Positions 26,382 to 35,318 of a DNA stretch of 64,000 nt are shown piece by piece; within the stretch, counting starts at the first letter, position 1; each line of letters opens with the position of its first letter. The position numbers and the translations under genes were made by a program. This DNA comes from Variovorax atrisoli 110B (GTDB lineage Bacteria; Pseudomonadota; Gammaproteobacteria; Burkholderiales; Burkholderiaceae_C). The stretch is taken from NCBI RefSeq assembly GCF_000382045.1, contig NZ_KB907450.1:820204-884203 (forward strand). Reading direction: 5' to 3'. The notes beneath the pieces were generated by a model. That model searched no databases. It saw nothing but the letters and a program-made list of their open reading frames with translations, and was not told the DNA's origin.

Positions 26382-27122
26382 TCACCTTGCCGGGAGGTAC
26401 TGGCGCGGATCGACGGCGTTGCCGCGATAGCGGATCTCGAAGTGCAGGCGCGGGCGGCCGGCGTCGGAGCTGCCGATCTCGGCCAGCTTCTGGCCCTGCT
26501 TCACCTGCTGCCCCTGCTTGACCTGGACCGCGCGCAGGTTGGTGTAGACCGACATATATGAACCTCCGTGGTCGACCATCACCACGCTGCCGTAGCCGCG
26601 CAGCGTTTCGGTCACCGCCACCTTGCCGGCACCGATGGATGCGACGGGGTCGCCCAGGTTGCCGCCGATGTCGATGCCCTTGCTGCTGGTGCCGTTGAAG
26701 CCGGTGATGACGGCGCCCTGCGAGGGCCAGCTCCAGTCGCTGCGTCGCGACGCGGGGGGCGACACCGGCTCGGGCGCCGAGGCCCGGGGCGGCCTGGCGC
26801 GCTCCGCGCGTTCGGAGCGCTCGGGGCGATCGGGCCGTTCACGGCTCGGAGAGGGCTCCGCGGAGGCCGCGCCGCCCGGCGGAACCACGCGCAGCACCTG
26901 CCCCGCTTCGAGCTTGTCGGGGTCCTGAAGGTTGTTCCAGCGCGCGATGTCTGCCGGCGAACGGCCCGACCGGGACGCGATGCGATAGAGCGTATCGCCC
27001 GGCTGGACGACATATTCGCCCGGCCCCGCCACCGGCGTCTTGGGAGACGTGGAGCACGCCGCCACCATCAATGCCGCGGCAAGCACCACGCCCGCGCGCC
27101 AGTTCCTTCCTGTCACAACCAC
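26382..27122 (-). CDS. NlpD-like LysM/LytM envelope lipoprotein
   Basis: A 246-residue putative lipoprotein. GTG at 27122 is chosen because AGGAGG lies nine bases before it; an upstream TTG overlaps that site. Lipobox VAAC. Residues ~38-85 are a LysM peptidoglycan-binding domain (YVVQPGDTLYRIASRSG, IARWNNLQDPDKL). A Pro/Arg/Ser linker follows, then a LytM (M23) domain with GIDIGGNLGDPV and LHFEIRYRGNAVDP. The zinc ligands are degenerate: Lys replaces the first His (SSKGIDI) and Thr lies where the active YAH motif has Ala-His (VYTNL). This is the pattern of amidase activators such as NlpD. Confidence 0.85.
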   Translation of the reverse strand: MVVTGRNWRAGVVLAAALMVAACSTSPKTPVAGPGEYVVQPGDTLYRIASRSGRSPADIARWNNLQDPDKLEAGQVLRVVPPGGAASAEPSPSRERPDRPERSERAERARPPRASAPEPVSPPASRRSDWSWPSQGAVITGFNGTSSKGIDIGGNLGDPVASIGAGKVAVTETLRGYGSVVMVDHGGSYMSVYTNLRAVQVKQGQQVKQGQKLAEIGSSDAGRPRLHFEIRYRGNAVDPRQYLPAR

Positions 27123-27335
27123 TATCGGATTCCTCCTGCACAACCTGGATCTCGCGCTCCCGGACCTGCGGGACCGCGCTCGAAGAATGCGCGAAGGCTA
27201 ACAGCAGTCGCCGGGCGCTCCGGCGGCGACGGGGCTTTTCCGCCTCAAGACGGCACCCGACCCGGTGATGGCGGCAATGCGGATCAATTGCCTGGAAAAG
27301 CCCCGGGAAAGTTATTCGGAGCAGCCCGCCCGGAT

Positions 27336-27348
27336 ATGTGAATCACAT
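27336..27348. promoter_or_regulatory. Palindromic site 1, ATGTGA-A-TCACAT
   Basis: A perfect 6-bp inverted repeat around one base. An 11-of-13 match lies 55 bp downstream. Both are in the AT-rich upstream region of the NRPS-EPS operon, so paired binding of a dimeric regulator is likely. The arms also match the palindrome at 5303-5319. Confidence 0.55.
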
Positions 27349-27390
27349 CGGGTAATAGGATGTCGCGGAGATTTTTGCGGCCTTCTTCAA

Positions 27391-27403
27391 ATGGGATTCA
27401 CAT
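27391..27403. promoter_or_regulatory. Palindromic site 2, ATGGGA-T-TCACAT
   Basis: It differs from site 1 at two of 13 positions, one in the left arm and one at the centre. Centre-to-centre distance to site 1 is 55 bp, about five helical turns, so both would face the same side of the DNA. Confidence 0.5.
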
Positions 27404-27821
27404 CTCTACTGCGAGCCGCCGTAATTTTTCAATTTTCAGATTTTGTTCTGATATTTCTTATTAGGTTACAAGCCCTGCCAATTGAATACAGTTGGCTCCG
27501 GGAGGATGTTTCATTTTTCGACGTCTCTTCCGGTGCGTTTTCCGCATGGCTGGGGGTGCGCACGACGACGGCGCCGGGGTCGCCCCCAACACAGGCGCCG
27601 ACCGCGCTTTCACCCGAAATCCCCTCGAATCTCCCCCTGAGTACCTCGCTTCTACCGCGCCTCGGAGCCGGTTCGGACGGGTCGGCGAACGCCCTTTTCA
27701 CTCCAAACGGCGCATCAGTTACCTCGTACTGGACGGTTCGGGTAGTACGTATGCGAAATAACTTTATCCAGTTGTAACTAGGGCCTTAAGTTAACACAAC
27801 GGCATCAGCAAACACCCTAGG

Positions 27822-30800
27822 ATGAAGTCACGAAAAAGCACGGACCACCTCCTGTTCTTTCAATTGATGTCAATGGATTTTCCAATGGCACGGACGCTTT
27901 CGCGCTATTTCTTTCGGGATATTTACGTGGAAATTCAAACTGTTTCGCAGCCGGCCCAGGCAACTCCAGAGCCTTCTCTGGAAGGCCTTTTCGCGCCGCG
28001 ATCCAATTCGAAAGGCCCCGTCGGCCGCCACGCCGGCGCGGCAGCCCTGCCCTCCCGTCTCGCCGGTGACTGGACGCGCCGGCATGCGGACGGCGACCAG
28101 CTTCCCGACACCCTCCTGGCAGCCGCCTGGCTGCTGCTGCAGTCGCGCTGGCTCGGCATCGCGCAGCCTGTGCTGCACGAGCCGGGTCGCGCCCCGGTCG
28201 CGGTGTCGTTCGACGCGGCCAGTTCCGCCGACGCGTGGCTGGCCGTCGTGGATGCCAGCCGCCGCAATACCACTGCGCCGGCGCAGCAAGCAGCGGCCGT
28301 CCCTTCCCTCTGGCTGCGGGAAGGATCGGAAAGCGCAGATGCCCCGGTGCGCCTGCGCTTCGACGCGGCGACCGCCACTCTTCATATGGATGCGGCCGAA
28401 AGCCTGATGGATGCAGCCGACATCGACCAGCTGCTCGCCGCCCTCGTCGACACCGCCCAAGACCTGTTCGATCGCCCCGACGCCGCCATCGGCGACATCT
28501 GCACCCAGCCGCAAGCCGACCGCGCCGACCAGCTCGACGCCTGGAACACCGCCCTCGCGCCGGTGGACGCGGCCCTGACCGTGCCGGCCGTGTTCGCGCG
28601 CCAGGTGGAGACGGCGCCCGATGCCATCGCCCTCGCGCAGGGCGACGCGACGATGAGCTACGGCGAGCTCGACCGCCGCTCCAGCGACCTCGCGCAGCGC
28701 CTGCAGAGCCTGGGCGTGCAGCCGGGCGACGGCGTGGGCATGCTGCTGGAGCGCTCGATGCCGGCCATCGTCGCGCAGCTCGGCATCCTCAAGGCCGGCG
28801 CCGCCTACGTGCCGGTGCCCACGGACTACCCGGCCGACCGCATCGCCTACATGCTTGCGGAAGCCGGCGCGCACCAGGTGCTCACCACGCAGGAGTTGCG
28901 GCATCTGGTTCCGCCCGGTCAGGCCGTTTTTCTGGTCGACGAAATTGAAGACAAGCAGAACCGTGGTTTCTTGAATCCACCGGCCATCGACGCCGAATCG
29001 GTGGCCTACGTCATGTACACCTCGGGCTCCACGGGCACTCCCAAGGGCATCGAGATCTGCCATCGCTCGATCCTGCGGCTGGTGGTGGGCGTGGACTACG
29101 TCGACCTCGCCCCGGGCCTTGCGATGCTGCACGCGGCGCCGCTGGGCTTCGACGCGGCCACGCTCGAGATCTGGGGTCCGCTGCTCAACGGCGGCTGCTG
29201 CGTCATCCACGACGAGCGCGTGCCCACCGGCGCGGGCCTGGCTCGCACCATCGAGCGCCACGGCGTGCACACCGCATGGCTCACGGCGGCGCTCTTCAAC
29301 GCGGTGATCGACGACGACCCGGCGCACCTCGCCGGCCTGCGCCACCTGTTCACAGGCGGCGAGGCGCTTTCCGTGCCGCACGTGCGGCGCGCGCTTGCCG
29401 CACTGCCGCAGCTCACCCTGAGCAACGGCTACGGTCCCACCGAGTGCACCACCTTCGCGGCCACGCACCGCATCGCCGCGCCGCTGGCCGAGGGGCTGCG
29501 CTCCATTCCGCTCGGCCGGCCGATCAAGAACACCGTGCTGCGCGTGCTGAGCCCGTCGATGGCGCTGCTACCGACCGGCTTCGTGGGCGAGCTCTGCATC
29601 GGCGGCCACGGGCTGGCGCGCGGCTACCTGCGGCAACCCGGGCTCAGCGCCGAACGCTTCGTGCAGGACCCCTTCGGCGCATCCGGCGAGCGGCTCTACC
29701 GTACCGGCGACCTCGCGCGCTGGCTGCCCGACGGCACCATCGAATTCATCGGCCGCCGCGACGGCCAGGTGAAGATCCACGGCCACCGCATCGAGACGGG
29801 CGAAGTCGAGGCCGCGATCCTCGCTCACCCGGGCGTCCAGTCGTGCGCCGTGGTCGCCCGGCCCGACGGAAACGGGCAGCTGCGCCTGGTCGCCTATCTG
29901 GTTTCGCGCTCTGCGGAACAGCGGCCTTCCTGGGAGGCCCTGCGCGCCCATCTGGCAGACCGGCTGCCCGCGGCGATGGTGCCGTCGGCACAGGTGTGGC
30001 TCGCCCAGCTGCCGGTCACCTCCAACGGCAAGCTCGACCGCAGGGCGCTGCCCGAGCCGGCGGGCGAGCGCCCCGACCTCGCCCAGCCCTTCGAGGAGGC
30101 GCGCGACGCCTTCGAGCAGCGCGTGTGCGATGCGTTCGCGCGTGCGCTGCGCATTGCAAAGGTCGGGCGCAACGACAACTTCTTCGACCTCGGCGGCGAC
30201 TCGCTGCTCGTGCTGCAGGTGCTGGCCGACCTGCGGCAGGACTCGGCGGCGCCGCTGTCGGCCAACCTTTTCTTCCGCAATCCCACACCAAAAGCGATGG
30301 GGGCGCGGATGCAACCGGCGGACGAACAGCCCGCCGAGGCCGCTGCGGCCGGTTTCAAGGATCGACCGACCGCAGCGGCCACCCATATGGAAGACGCCGT
30401 CGCGCTGATCGCCACGGCCGGGCGCTTTCCCGGCGCGGCCGACGTGGAGCAGTTCTGGGACAACCTCGTCGCCGGGCGCGACACCATCAGCTTCTTCGAC
30501 GACGTCACGCTCGACGCCGGCATCTCCGAGGCGCTGCGCAGCGATCCGGCCTACGTGCGCGCCCGCGGCGTGATCGACGGCATCGAGGACTTCGACGCTG
30601 CCTTCTTCGGCATCAGCCCGAAGGAAGCGCAGCTCATGGACCCGCAGCAGCGCGTGTTCCTCGAGATCTGCTGGGAGGCGCTGGAGCGCGCCGGCTATGT
30701 GCCCGACGCCGCGCCGGGCCCGGTCGGCGTGTACGCCGGCATGTACAACGCGACCTACTTCCAGCGCCACGTGAGCACGCGGCCCGACCTGGTGGAGCCG

Positions 30801-33800
30801 GTGGGCGAGTTCCAGGTGATGCTGGCCAACGAGAAGGACTACATCACCACCCGGGTGGCGAACCGGCTCAACCTCACCGGCCCGGCCGTCAGCGTGCACA
30901 CCGCCTGCTCGACCTCGCTGGTGGCGGTGGCCCATGCGTTCCATGCACTGCGCACGGGCCAGTGCTACATGGCGCTGGCCGGCGGCGCCTCGGTCACCTG
31001 CCCGCCGCGCAGCGGCTATCTCTACAACGAGGGCTCGATGCTCTCGCCCGACGGCCACACGCGCAGCTTCGACGCGCAGGCGCAGGGCACGGTCTTCAGC
31101 GACGGCGCCGCGGTGGTGCTGCTCAAGCGGCTGGCCGACGCGCAGGCCGACGGCGACACCATCTACGCCGTGCTGCGCAGCGCCTGCGTGAACAACGACG
31201 GCGGCGCCAAGGCCAGCTTCACCGCGCCCAGCGTCGACGGCCAGGCGGCCGTCATCCGCGCCGCGCTGGCGGCAGCCGACGTGGACGCGCGCAGCATCTC
31301 GTACGTGGAAGCGCACGGCACCGCCACGCCGATGGGCGACCCGGTGGAAGTCGAGGCACTGGCTTGCGCCTACGCCGAGCACACCGACGCGCTGGACTTC
31401 TGCACGCTGGGCTCGCTCAAGAGCAACGTGGGCCACATGGTCACGGCGGCGGGTGCGGCGGGCCTCATCAAGACGGCGCTGGCGCTGCACCATGAGCAGA
31501 TCCCGCCGACCGTGCACTTCAGCGCGCCGAACCCGGCGATCGATTTCGCGCGCACGCCTTTCCACGTCACCGCGAGCCTGCAGCAGTGGCCGCGCACGCA
31601 GCAGCCGCGCCGCGCGGGCGTCAGCTCCTTCGGCGTGGGCGGCACCAATGCGCACGTCATCGTCGAGGAAGCGCCGCCGCGGCCCGCCTCGCCGCCGGCC
31701 TCGGGCGACCAGGTGCTGCTGCTCTCGGCCCGCTCCGAGGCGGCGCTCGACGTCGCCGCCGGCCAGCTCGCCGCACACCTGGAAAGCCATCCCGCACTTC
31801 CCCTGGCCGACGTGGCCCACACCCTCTCGGTCGGCCGCAAGGCCCACGCCTTCCGCCGCGCCGTGGTGGCCGGCGGCACTGCCGAAGCCATCGCCGCGCT
31901 GCGCAATGCCGCGTCGCCCCGCGCCGCCAGCGGACGCGCGGCCTCGCGCGCACAGCAGCTGGTGCTGATGTTCCCCGGCCAGGGCGCTCAATACGCCGGC
32001 ATGGGCCGCAACCTCCATGCGAACGACCCGGTGTTCGCCGCAGCCTTCGACGACTGCATGGAAGCCTTCGCCGGCGCCACGGACTTCGACCTGCGCGAGC
32101 GCATGTTCAGCGACGACCCGCAGGCGCTGGCACCCACGGCCGCCACGCAGCCCGCGATCTTCACGCTCGAATACGCACTCGCCCGCCGACTCCTGGCACT
32201 GGGCGCCCGTCCGCATGCGCTGGTCGGCCACAGCGTGGGCGAGTTCGTCGCGGCCGTCATCGCCGGCGTGATGCGGCTCGAAGATGCCGCCCGGCTGGTC
32301 GCCCGCCGCGGCGCGCTCATGCAGGCGCAGCCCGCGGGCGCGATGCTGTCGGTGCGCATGGGCGCGGCCGATCTCGCCGGCCGGCTCGGGTCCGGTCTTT
32401 CGCTCGCCGCCGACAACGGCCCCACGGCCTGCGTGGTCGCCGGCCCCTTCGAGGACATCGCCGCGCTGCAGGCCGCGCTGGAGGTCGACGGCATTGCCTG
32501 CCGCGCGCTGCAGACCTCGCATGCCTTCCACTCGGCCATGATGGAACCGGCCGTCGCGCCCTTCGAGGCGCTGGTGGCCAAGGTGGCGCTGCGCGCGCCG
32601 CAGATCCCGATCTTCTCGACGCTCACCGGCCAGCCGCTCGAAGATGCCGATGCCACCAGCCCGGCCTACTGGGCCCGGCACCTGCGCGGCACGGTGCGTT
32701 TCTCGCCGGCCCTTCGCAGCGCGATGGCGCAGCTGCAGAACCCGCTCTTCGTCGAGGCCGGCCCGCGCAACACGCTCGCCACGCTGGCACGCCAGCACGG
32801 TGCCAAGGCGGACAGCGTCGCTGCGCTGCTGCACCTGGAGCCCGGCGCCGATGCCGACGAGGCACGCACCCTTCGACTGGCACTCGCGCGCCTGTGGGCC
32901 CGCGGTGCCGAGGTCGAGCTTTCGCGCCTGACCGCCCGTGCCGGCGCGCAGCGCGTGCGCCTGCCGACCACGCCTTTCGAGCGCAAGCGCTGCTGGGTCG
33001 ACATCGCCCCGGCCCCTGTCCCTGCGCCCGCCGCCAGTCCCGCCGCTTCTCCCGTCGTTTCGTCCATTGCGGCTGCGCCCGTCGCCGCCGTCGTCGTCCC
33101 ACCCATTTCCCTGGAGCCGATCGTGACCGCCGCTACGCCCTCGCCGCTTCCTCCGCCAGCCGCATCGCCCATCGACGCTCGCCTGCGCGCCCTGTTCGAA
33201 GACATCTCCGGCCTCGACATGGCCCAGGCCGAGGGACAGGCGCCCTTCGGCGAACTGGGCCTCGACTCGCTCACGCTCACGCAGGCGGCCACGCAGATCA
33301 AGAAGCACTTCAAGGTCGGCGTGAGCTTCCGCCAGCTGATGGAGAACTACCGCAGCTTCGACGCGCTCTCGGCCTTCCTGCGCGAGAGCCTGCCGCCCGA
33401 GGCGGCGCCGGCCCCCGCCGCCCCGATGGCTCCGGCGGCGAGCGCGCCAGTCGAAACCGCGGTCTCCGTCATGCAGGCGGCCGTGCAGCAGCCGATGCCG
33501 GCGCCGATGCCGGTCTACATGCCCGTGCAAGGCAGCGCCGCCATGGGCGACGCCCATCTGCCCCAGCTGATTTCGCAGCAGATGGAATTGATGCGCCAGC
33601 AGCTCGCGCTGCTGTCGGGCGCCGCTGCCGCAGCGCCGCTGGTGACGCTGCAGGCCGTGGCACCCGTGCAGGCCGCTTCCGCCCCCGTGGCGGTTGCACC
33701 GGCAGCCGCGCCCGCTCCTGTCGTTGCCGCCGCTGCCGCCGACGAGCCCGCGCAGCCCGTGCGCTACGACGTGAGCAAGGCCTTCGGCGCCATCGCCCGC

Positions 33801-35318
33801 ATCCACACCCAGCGCACCGCCGAGCCCAGCGGCCGGCAGAAGGCGCGGCTGGCGGCCTTCATCCGCCGCTACGTGGAGCGCACGCGCAAGAGCAAGGAAT
33901 TCACCGAGGCCAACCGCCCGCACATGGCCGATCCGCGCGTGGTCAACGGCTTCAGGCCGATCACGAAGGAGATCACCTACCAGATCGTCATCGAGCGCTC
34001 CAAGGGTTCGAAGATGTGGGACCTCGACGGCAACGAGTACGTCGACGCGCTCAACGGCTTCGGCATGAACATGTTCGGCTGGCAGCCCGACTTCGTGCTC
34101 GACGCCGTGCGCCGGCAGCTCGAAGCGGGCTACGAGATCGGGCCGCAGCACCCGCTGGCCGCCGAAGTGACGGCGCTGGTGTGCGAGCTGACCGGCAACG
34201 ACCGCGCGGGCCTGTGCAACACCGGCTCCGAGGCGGTGATGGCGGCGCTGCGCATCGCGCGCACCGTCACCGGCCGCAGCACGGTGGTGGTGTTCACCGG
34301 CTCCTACCACGGCACCTTCGACGAGGTGCTGGTGCGCGCCGGCAAGGCCGGCAAGGGCCTGTCGGCCGCGCCGGGCGTGATGAGCGGCATGTTCGGCGAC
34401 ATCCGCGTGCTCGACTACGGCACGCCCGAGGCGCTGGAGTTCATCCGCGAGAACGCGGGCGACCTGGCCGCGGTGGTGGCCGAGCCGGTGCAGAGCCGCC
34501 GGCCCGACTTCCAGCCGCGCGAGTTTCTCCACGAGCTGCGCGAGATCACCGCGAAGAACGGCTGCTGCCTGATCTTCGACGAAGTCATCACCGGATTCCG
34601 CACAGCGCTGGGCGGCGCGCAGGAGTTCTTCGGCGTACGCGCCGACCTGGCCACCTACGGCAAGGTCATCGGCGGCGGCTTCCCGGTGGGCGTGATCGCG
34701 GGCAAGCGCGAGTTCATGGACGCGCTCGACGGCGGCGCCTGGCAGTACGGCGACGACTCCATTCCCGGGGTGGGCGTGACCTACTTCGCCGGCACCTTCG
34801 TGCGCCATCCGCTCGCGCTCGCGGCGGCGAAGGCCTCGCTCGATCACCTGAAGGAAGCCGGGCCCGCGCTGCAGTCGGGGCTCAACGCCAGCACCACCGC
34901 CATGGCGGCCGAACTTTCGGGCTGGTGCAGGGAGGTGGGCGCGCCCATCGAGGTCCGGCATTTCTCGTCGCTGTGGCGCGTGAGCTGGCTCGAAGACCAT
35001 CCGCTGCAGGACCTGCTGTTCGCCATGATGCGCAGCCGCGGGGTCCACATCCTGGACAACTTCCCCTGCTTCCTCACGAGCGCCCACAGCGCCGAGGACA
35101 TCGCCTTCATCCAGCGCGCCTTCAAGGAATCGGTCGCCGAGATGCAGGAATCCGGCTTCCTGCCGCGCCGCGCAGTGCCCCTCACCGGCTTCGACCTGCA
35201 CAAGCCCGCCGAGGAAGGCTCCGTACTGGCACGCGACATCGACGGCCAGCCCTTCTGGTACGTGCCCGACGCGGCCGCCGCCAGCCAGCAACACGTCAAC
35301 GGAAAGGTCGCAGCATGA
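27822..35318 (+). CDS. Hybrid NRPS-PKS with aminotransferase domain
   Basis: A 2498-residue assembly-line protein. Order: C-terminal piece of a condensation domain (~80-230; no HHxxxDG), adenylation (YTSGSTGTPKG at 399, NGYGPTE at 535, NGKLDRR at 735), carrier (Ser794), ketosynthase (Cys1029, His1165, His1205), acyltransferase (Ser1471 in GHSVGEF; HAFH motif, so malonyl-CoA likely), carrier (Ser1816), Pro/Ala linker, and a class III aminotransferase (PLP Lys2281 in ATYGKVIGGG). Read by eye the adenylation code is close to valine-type (DALWFGGTFK). Known family logic: the loaded amino acid is extended by two carbons and the beta-keto group is transaminated. Start uncertain: 27822, 27885 and GTG 27927 all lack a good ribosome-binding site. 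First gene of the operon; 4-base overlap with the next. Confidence 0.9.
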   Translation: MKSRKSTDHLLFFQLMSMDFPMARTLSRYFFRDIYVEIQTVSQPAQATPEPSLEGLFAPRSNSKGPVGRHAGAAALPSRLAGDWTRRHADGDQLPDTLLAAAWLLLQSRWLGIAQPVLHEPGRAPVAVSFDAASSADAWLAVVDASRRNTTAPAQQAAAVPSLWLREGSESADAPVRLRFDAATATLHMDAAESLMDAADIDQLLAALVDTAQDLFDRPDAAIGDICTQPQADRADQLDAWNTALAPVDAALTVPAVFARQVETAPDAIALAQGDATMSYGELDRRSSDLAQRLQSLGVQPGDGVGMLLERSMPAIVAQLGILKAGAAYVPVPTDYPADRIAYMLAEAGAHQVLTTQELRHLVPPGQAVFLVDEIEDKQNRGFLNPPAIDAESVAYVMYTSGSTGTPKGIEICHRSILRLVVGVDYVDLAPGLAMLHAAPLGFDAATLEIWGPLLNGGCCVIHDERVPTGAGLARTIERHGVHTAWLTAALFNAVIDDDPAHLAGLRHLFTGGEALSVPHVRRALAALPQLTLSNGYGPTECTTFAATHRIAAPLAEGLRSIPLGRPIKNTVLRVLSPSMALLPTGFVGELCIGGHGLARGYLRQPGLSAERFVQDPFGASGERLYRTGDLARWLPDGTIEFIGRRDGQVKIHGHRIETGEVEAAILAHPGVQSCAVVARPDGNGQLRLVAYLVSRSAEQRPSWEALRAHLADRLPAAMVPSAQVWLAQLPVTSNGKLDRRALPEPAGERPDLAQPFEEARDAFEQRVCDAFARALRIAKVGRNDNFFDLGGDSLLVLQVLADLRQDSAAPLSANLFFRNPTPKAMGARMQPADEQPAEAAAAGFKDRPTAAATHMEDAVALIATAGRFPGAADVEQFWDNLVAGRDTISFFDDVTLDAGISEALRSDPAYVRARGVIDGIEDFDAAFFGISPKEAQLMDPQQRVFLEICWEALERAGYVPDAAPGPVGVYAGMYNATYFQRHVSTRPDLVEPVGEFQVMLANEKDYITTRVANRLNLTGPAVSVHTACSTSLVAVAHAFHALRTGQCYMALAGGASVTCPPRSGYLYNEGSMLSPDGHTRSFDAQAQGTVFSDGAAVVLLKRLADAQADGDTIYAVLRSACVNNDGGAKASFTAPSVDGQAAVIRAALAAADVDARSISYVEAHGTATPMGDPVEVEALACAYAEHTDALDFCTLGSLKSNVGHMVTAAGAAGLIKTALALHHEQIPPTVHFSAPNPAIDFARTPFHVTASLQQWPRTQQPRRAGVSSFGVGGTNAHVIVEEAPPRPASPPASGDQVLLLSARSEAALDVAAGQLAAHLESHPALPLADVAHTLSVGRKAHAFRRAVVAGGTAEAIAALRNAASPRAASGRAASRAQQLVLMFPGQGAQYAGMGRNLHANDPVFAAAFDDCMEAFAGATDFDLRERMFSDDPQALAPTAATQPAIFTLEYALARRLLALGARPHALVGHSVGEFVAAVIAGVMRLEDAARLVARRGALMQAQPAGAMLSVRMGAADLAGRLGSGLSLAADNGPTACVVAGPFEDIAALQAALEVDGIACRALQTSHAFHSAMMEPAVAPFEALVAKVALRAPQIPIFSTLTGQPLEDADATSPAYWARHLRGTVRFSPALRSAMAQLQNPLFVEAGPRNTLATLARQHGAKADSVAALLHLEPGADADEARTLRLALARLWARGAEVELSRLTARAGAQRVRLPTTPFERKRCWVDIAPAPVPAPAASPAASPVVSSIAAAPVAAVVVPPISLEPIVTAATPSPLPPPAASPIDARLRALFEDISGLDMAQAEGQAPFGELGLDSLTLTQAATQIKKHFKVGVSFRQLMENYRSFDALSAFLRESLPPEAAPAPAAPMAPAASAPVETAVSVMQAAVQQPMPAPMPVYMPVQGSAAMGDAHLPQLISQQMELMRQQLALLSGAAAAAPLVTLQAVAPVQAASAPVAVAPAAAPAPVVAAAAADEPAQPVRYDVSKAFGAIARIHTQRTAEPSGRQKARLAAFIRRYVERTRKSKEFTEANRPHMADPRVVNGFRPITKEITYQIVIERSKGSKMWDLDGNEYVDALNGFGMNMFGWQPDFVLDAVRRQLEAGYEIGPQHPLAAEVTALVCELTGNDRAGLCNTGSEAVMAALRIARTVTGRSTVVVFTGSYHGTFDEVLVRAGKAGKGLSAAPGVMSGMFGDIRVLDYGTPEALEFIRENAGDLAAVVAEPVQSRRPDFQPREFLHELREITAKNGCCLIFDEVITGFRTALGGAQEFFGVRADLATYGKVIGGGFPVGVIAGKREFMDALDGGAWQYGDDSIPGVGVTYFAGTFVRHPLALAAAKASLDHLKEAGPALQSGLNASTTAMAAELSGWCREVGAPIEVRHFSSLWRVSWLEDHPLQDLLFAMMRSRGVHILDNFPCFLTSAHSAEDIAFIQRAFKESVAEMQESGFLPRRAVPLTGFDLHKPAEEGSVLARDIDGQPFWYVPDAAAASQQHVNGKVAA

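Larger units (their letters stand above)
27123..27821. other. Long regulatory region before the NRPS-EPS operon
   Basis: 699 bases without a supported gene, the longest gap in the window. The stretch 27330-27500 is much AT-richer than the flanks and carries two 13-bp palindromic sites (27336-27348, 27391-27403) and a T-rich run (27421-27470). A further AT-rich part (27740-27821) precedes the first codons of the synthetase and is the likeliest place for a proximal promoter. An open frame at 27265-27777 lacks a ribosome-binding site and any recognisable motif. Confidence 0.6.

Noticed and set aside
27265..27777. 170-codon open frame in the gap before the NRPS-PKS gene
   Set aside because: No ribosome-binding site, no recognisable domain, and it crosses the AT-rich region with the paired palindromes, which reads as regulatory DNA.
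29568..35294. Very long antisense open frame opposite the NRPS-PKS gene
   Set aside because: It is the mirror of a GC-rich coding frame; the translation is His/Arg/Gly-rich with no domain, and the plus-strand frame has all catalytic motifs of an assembly-line enzyme.
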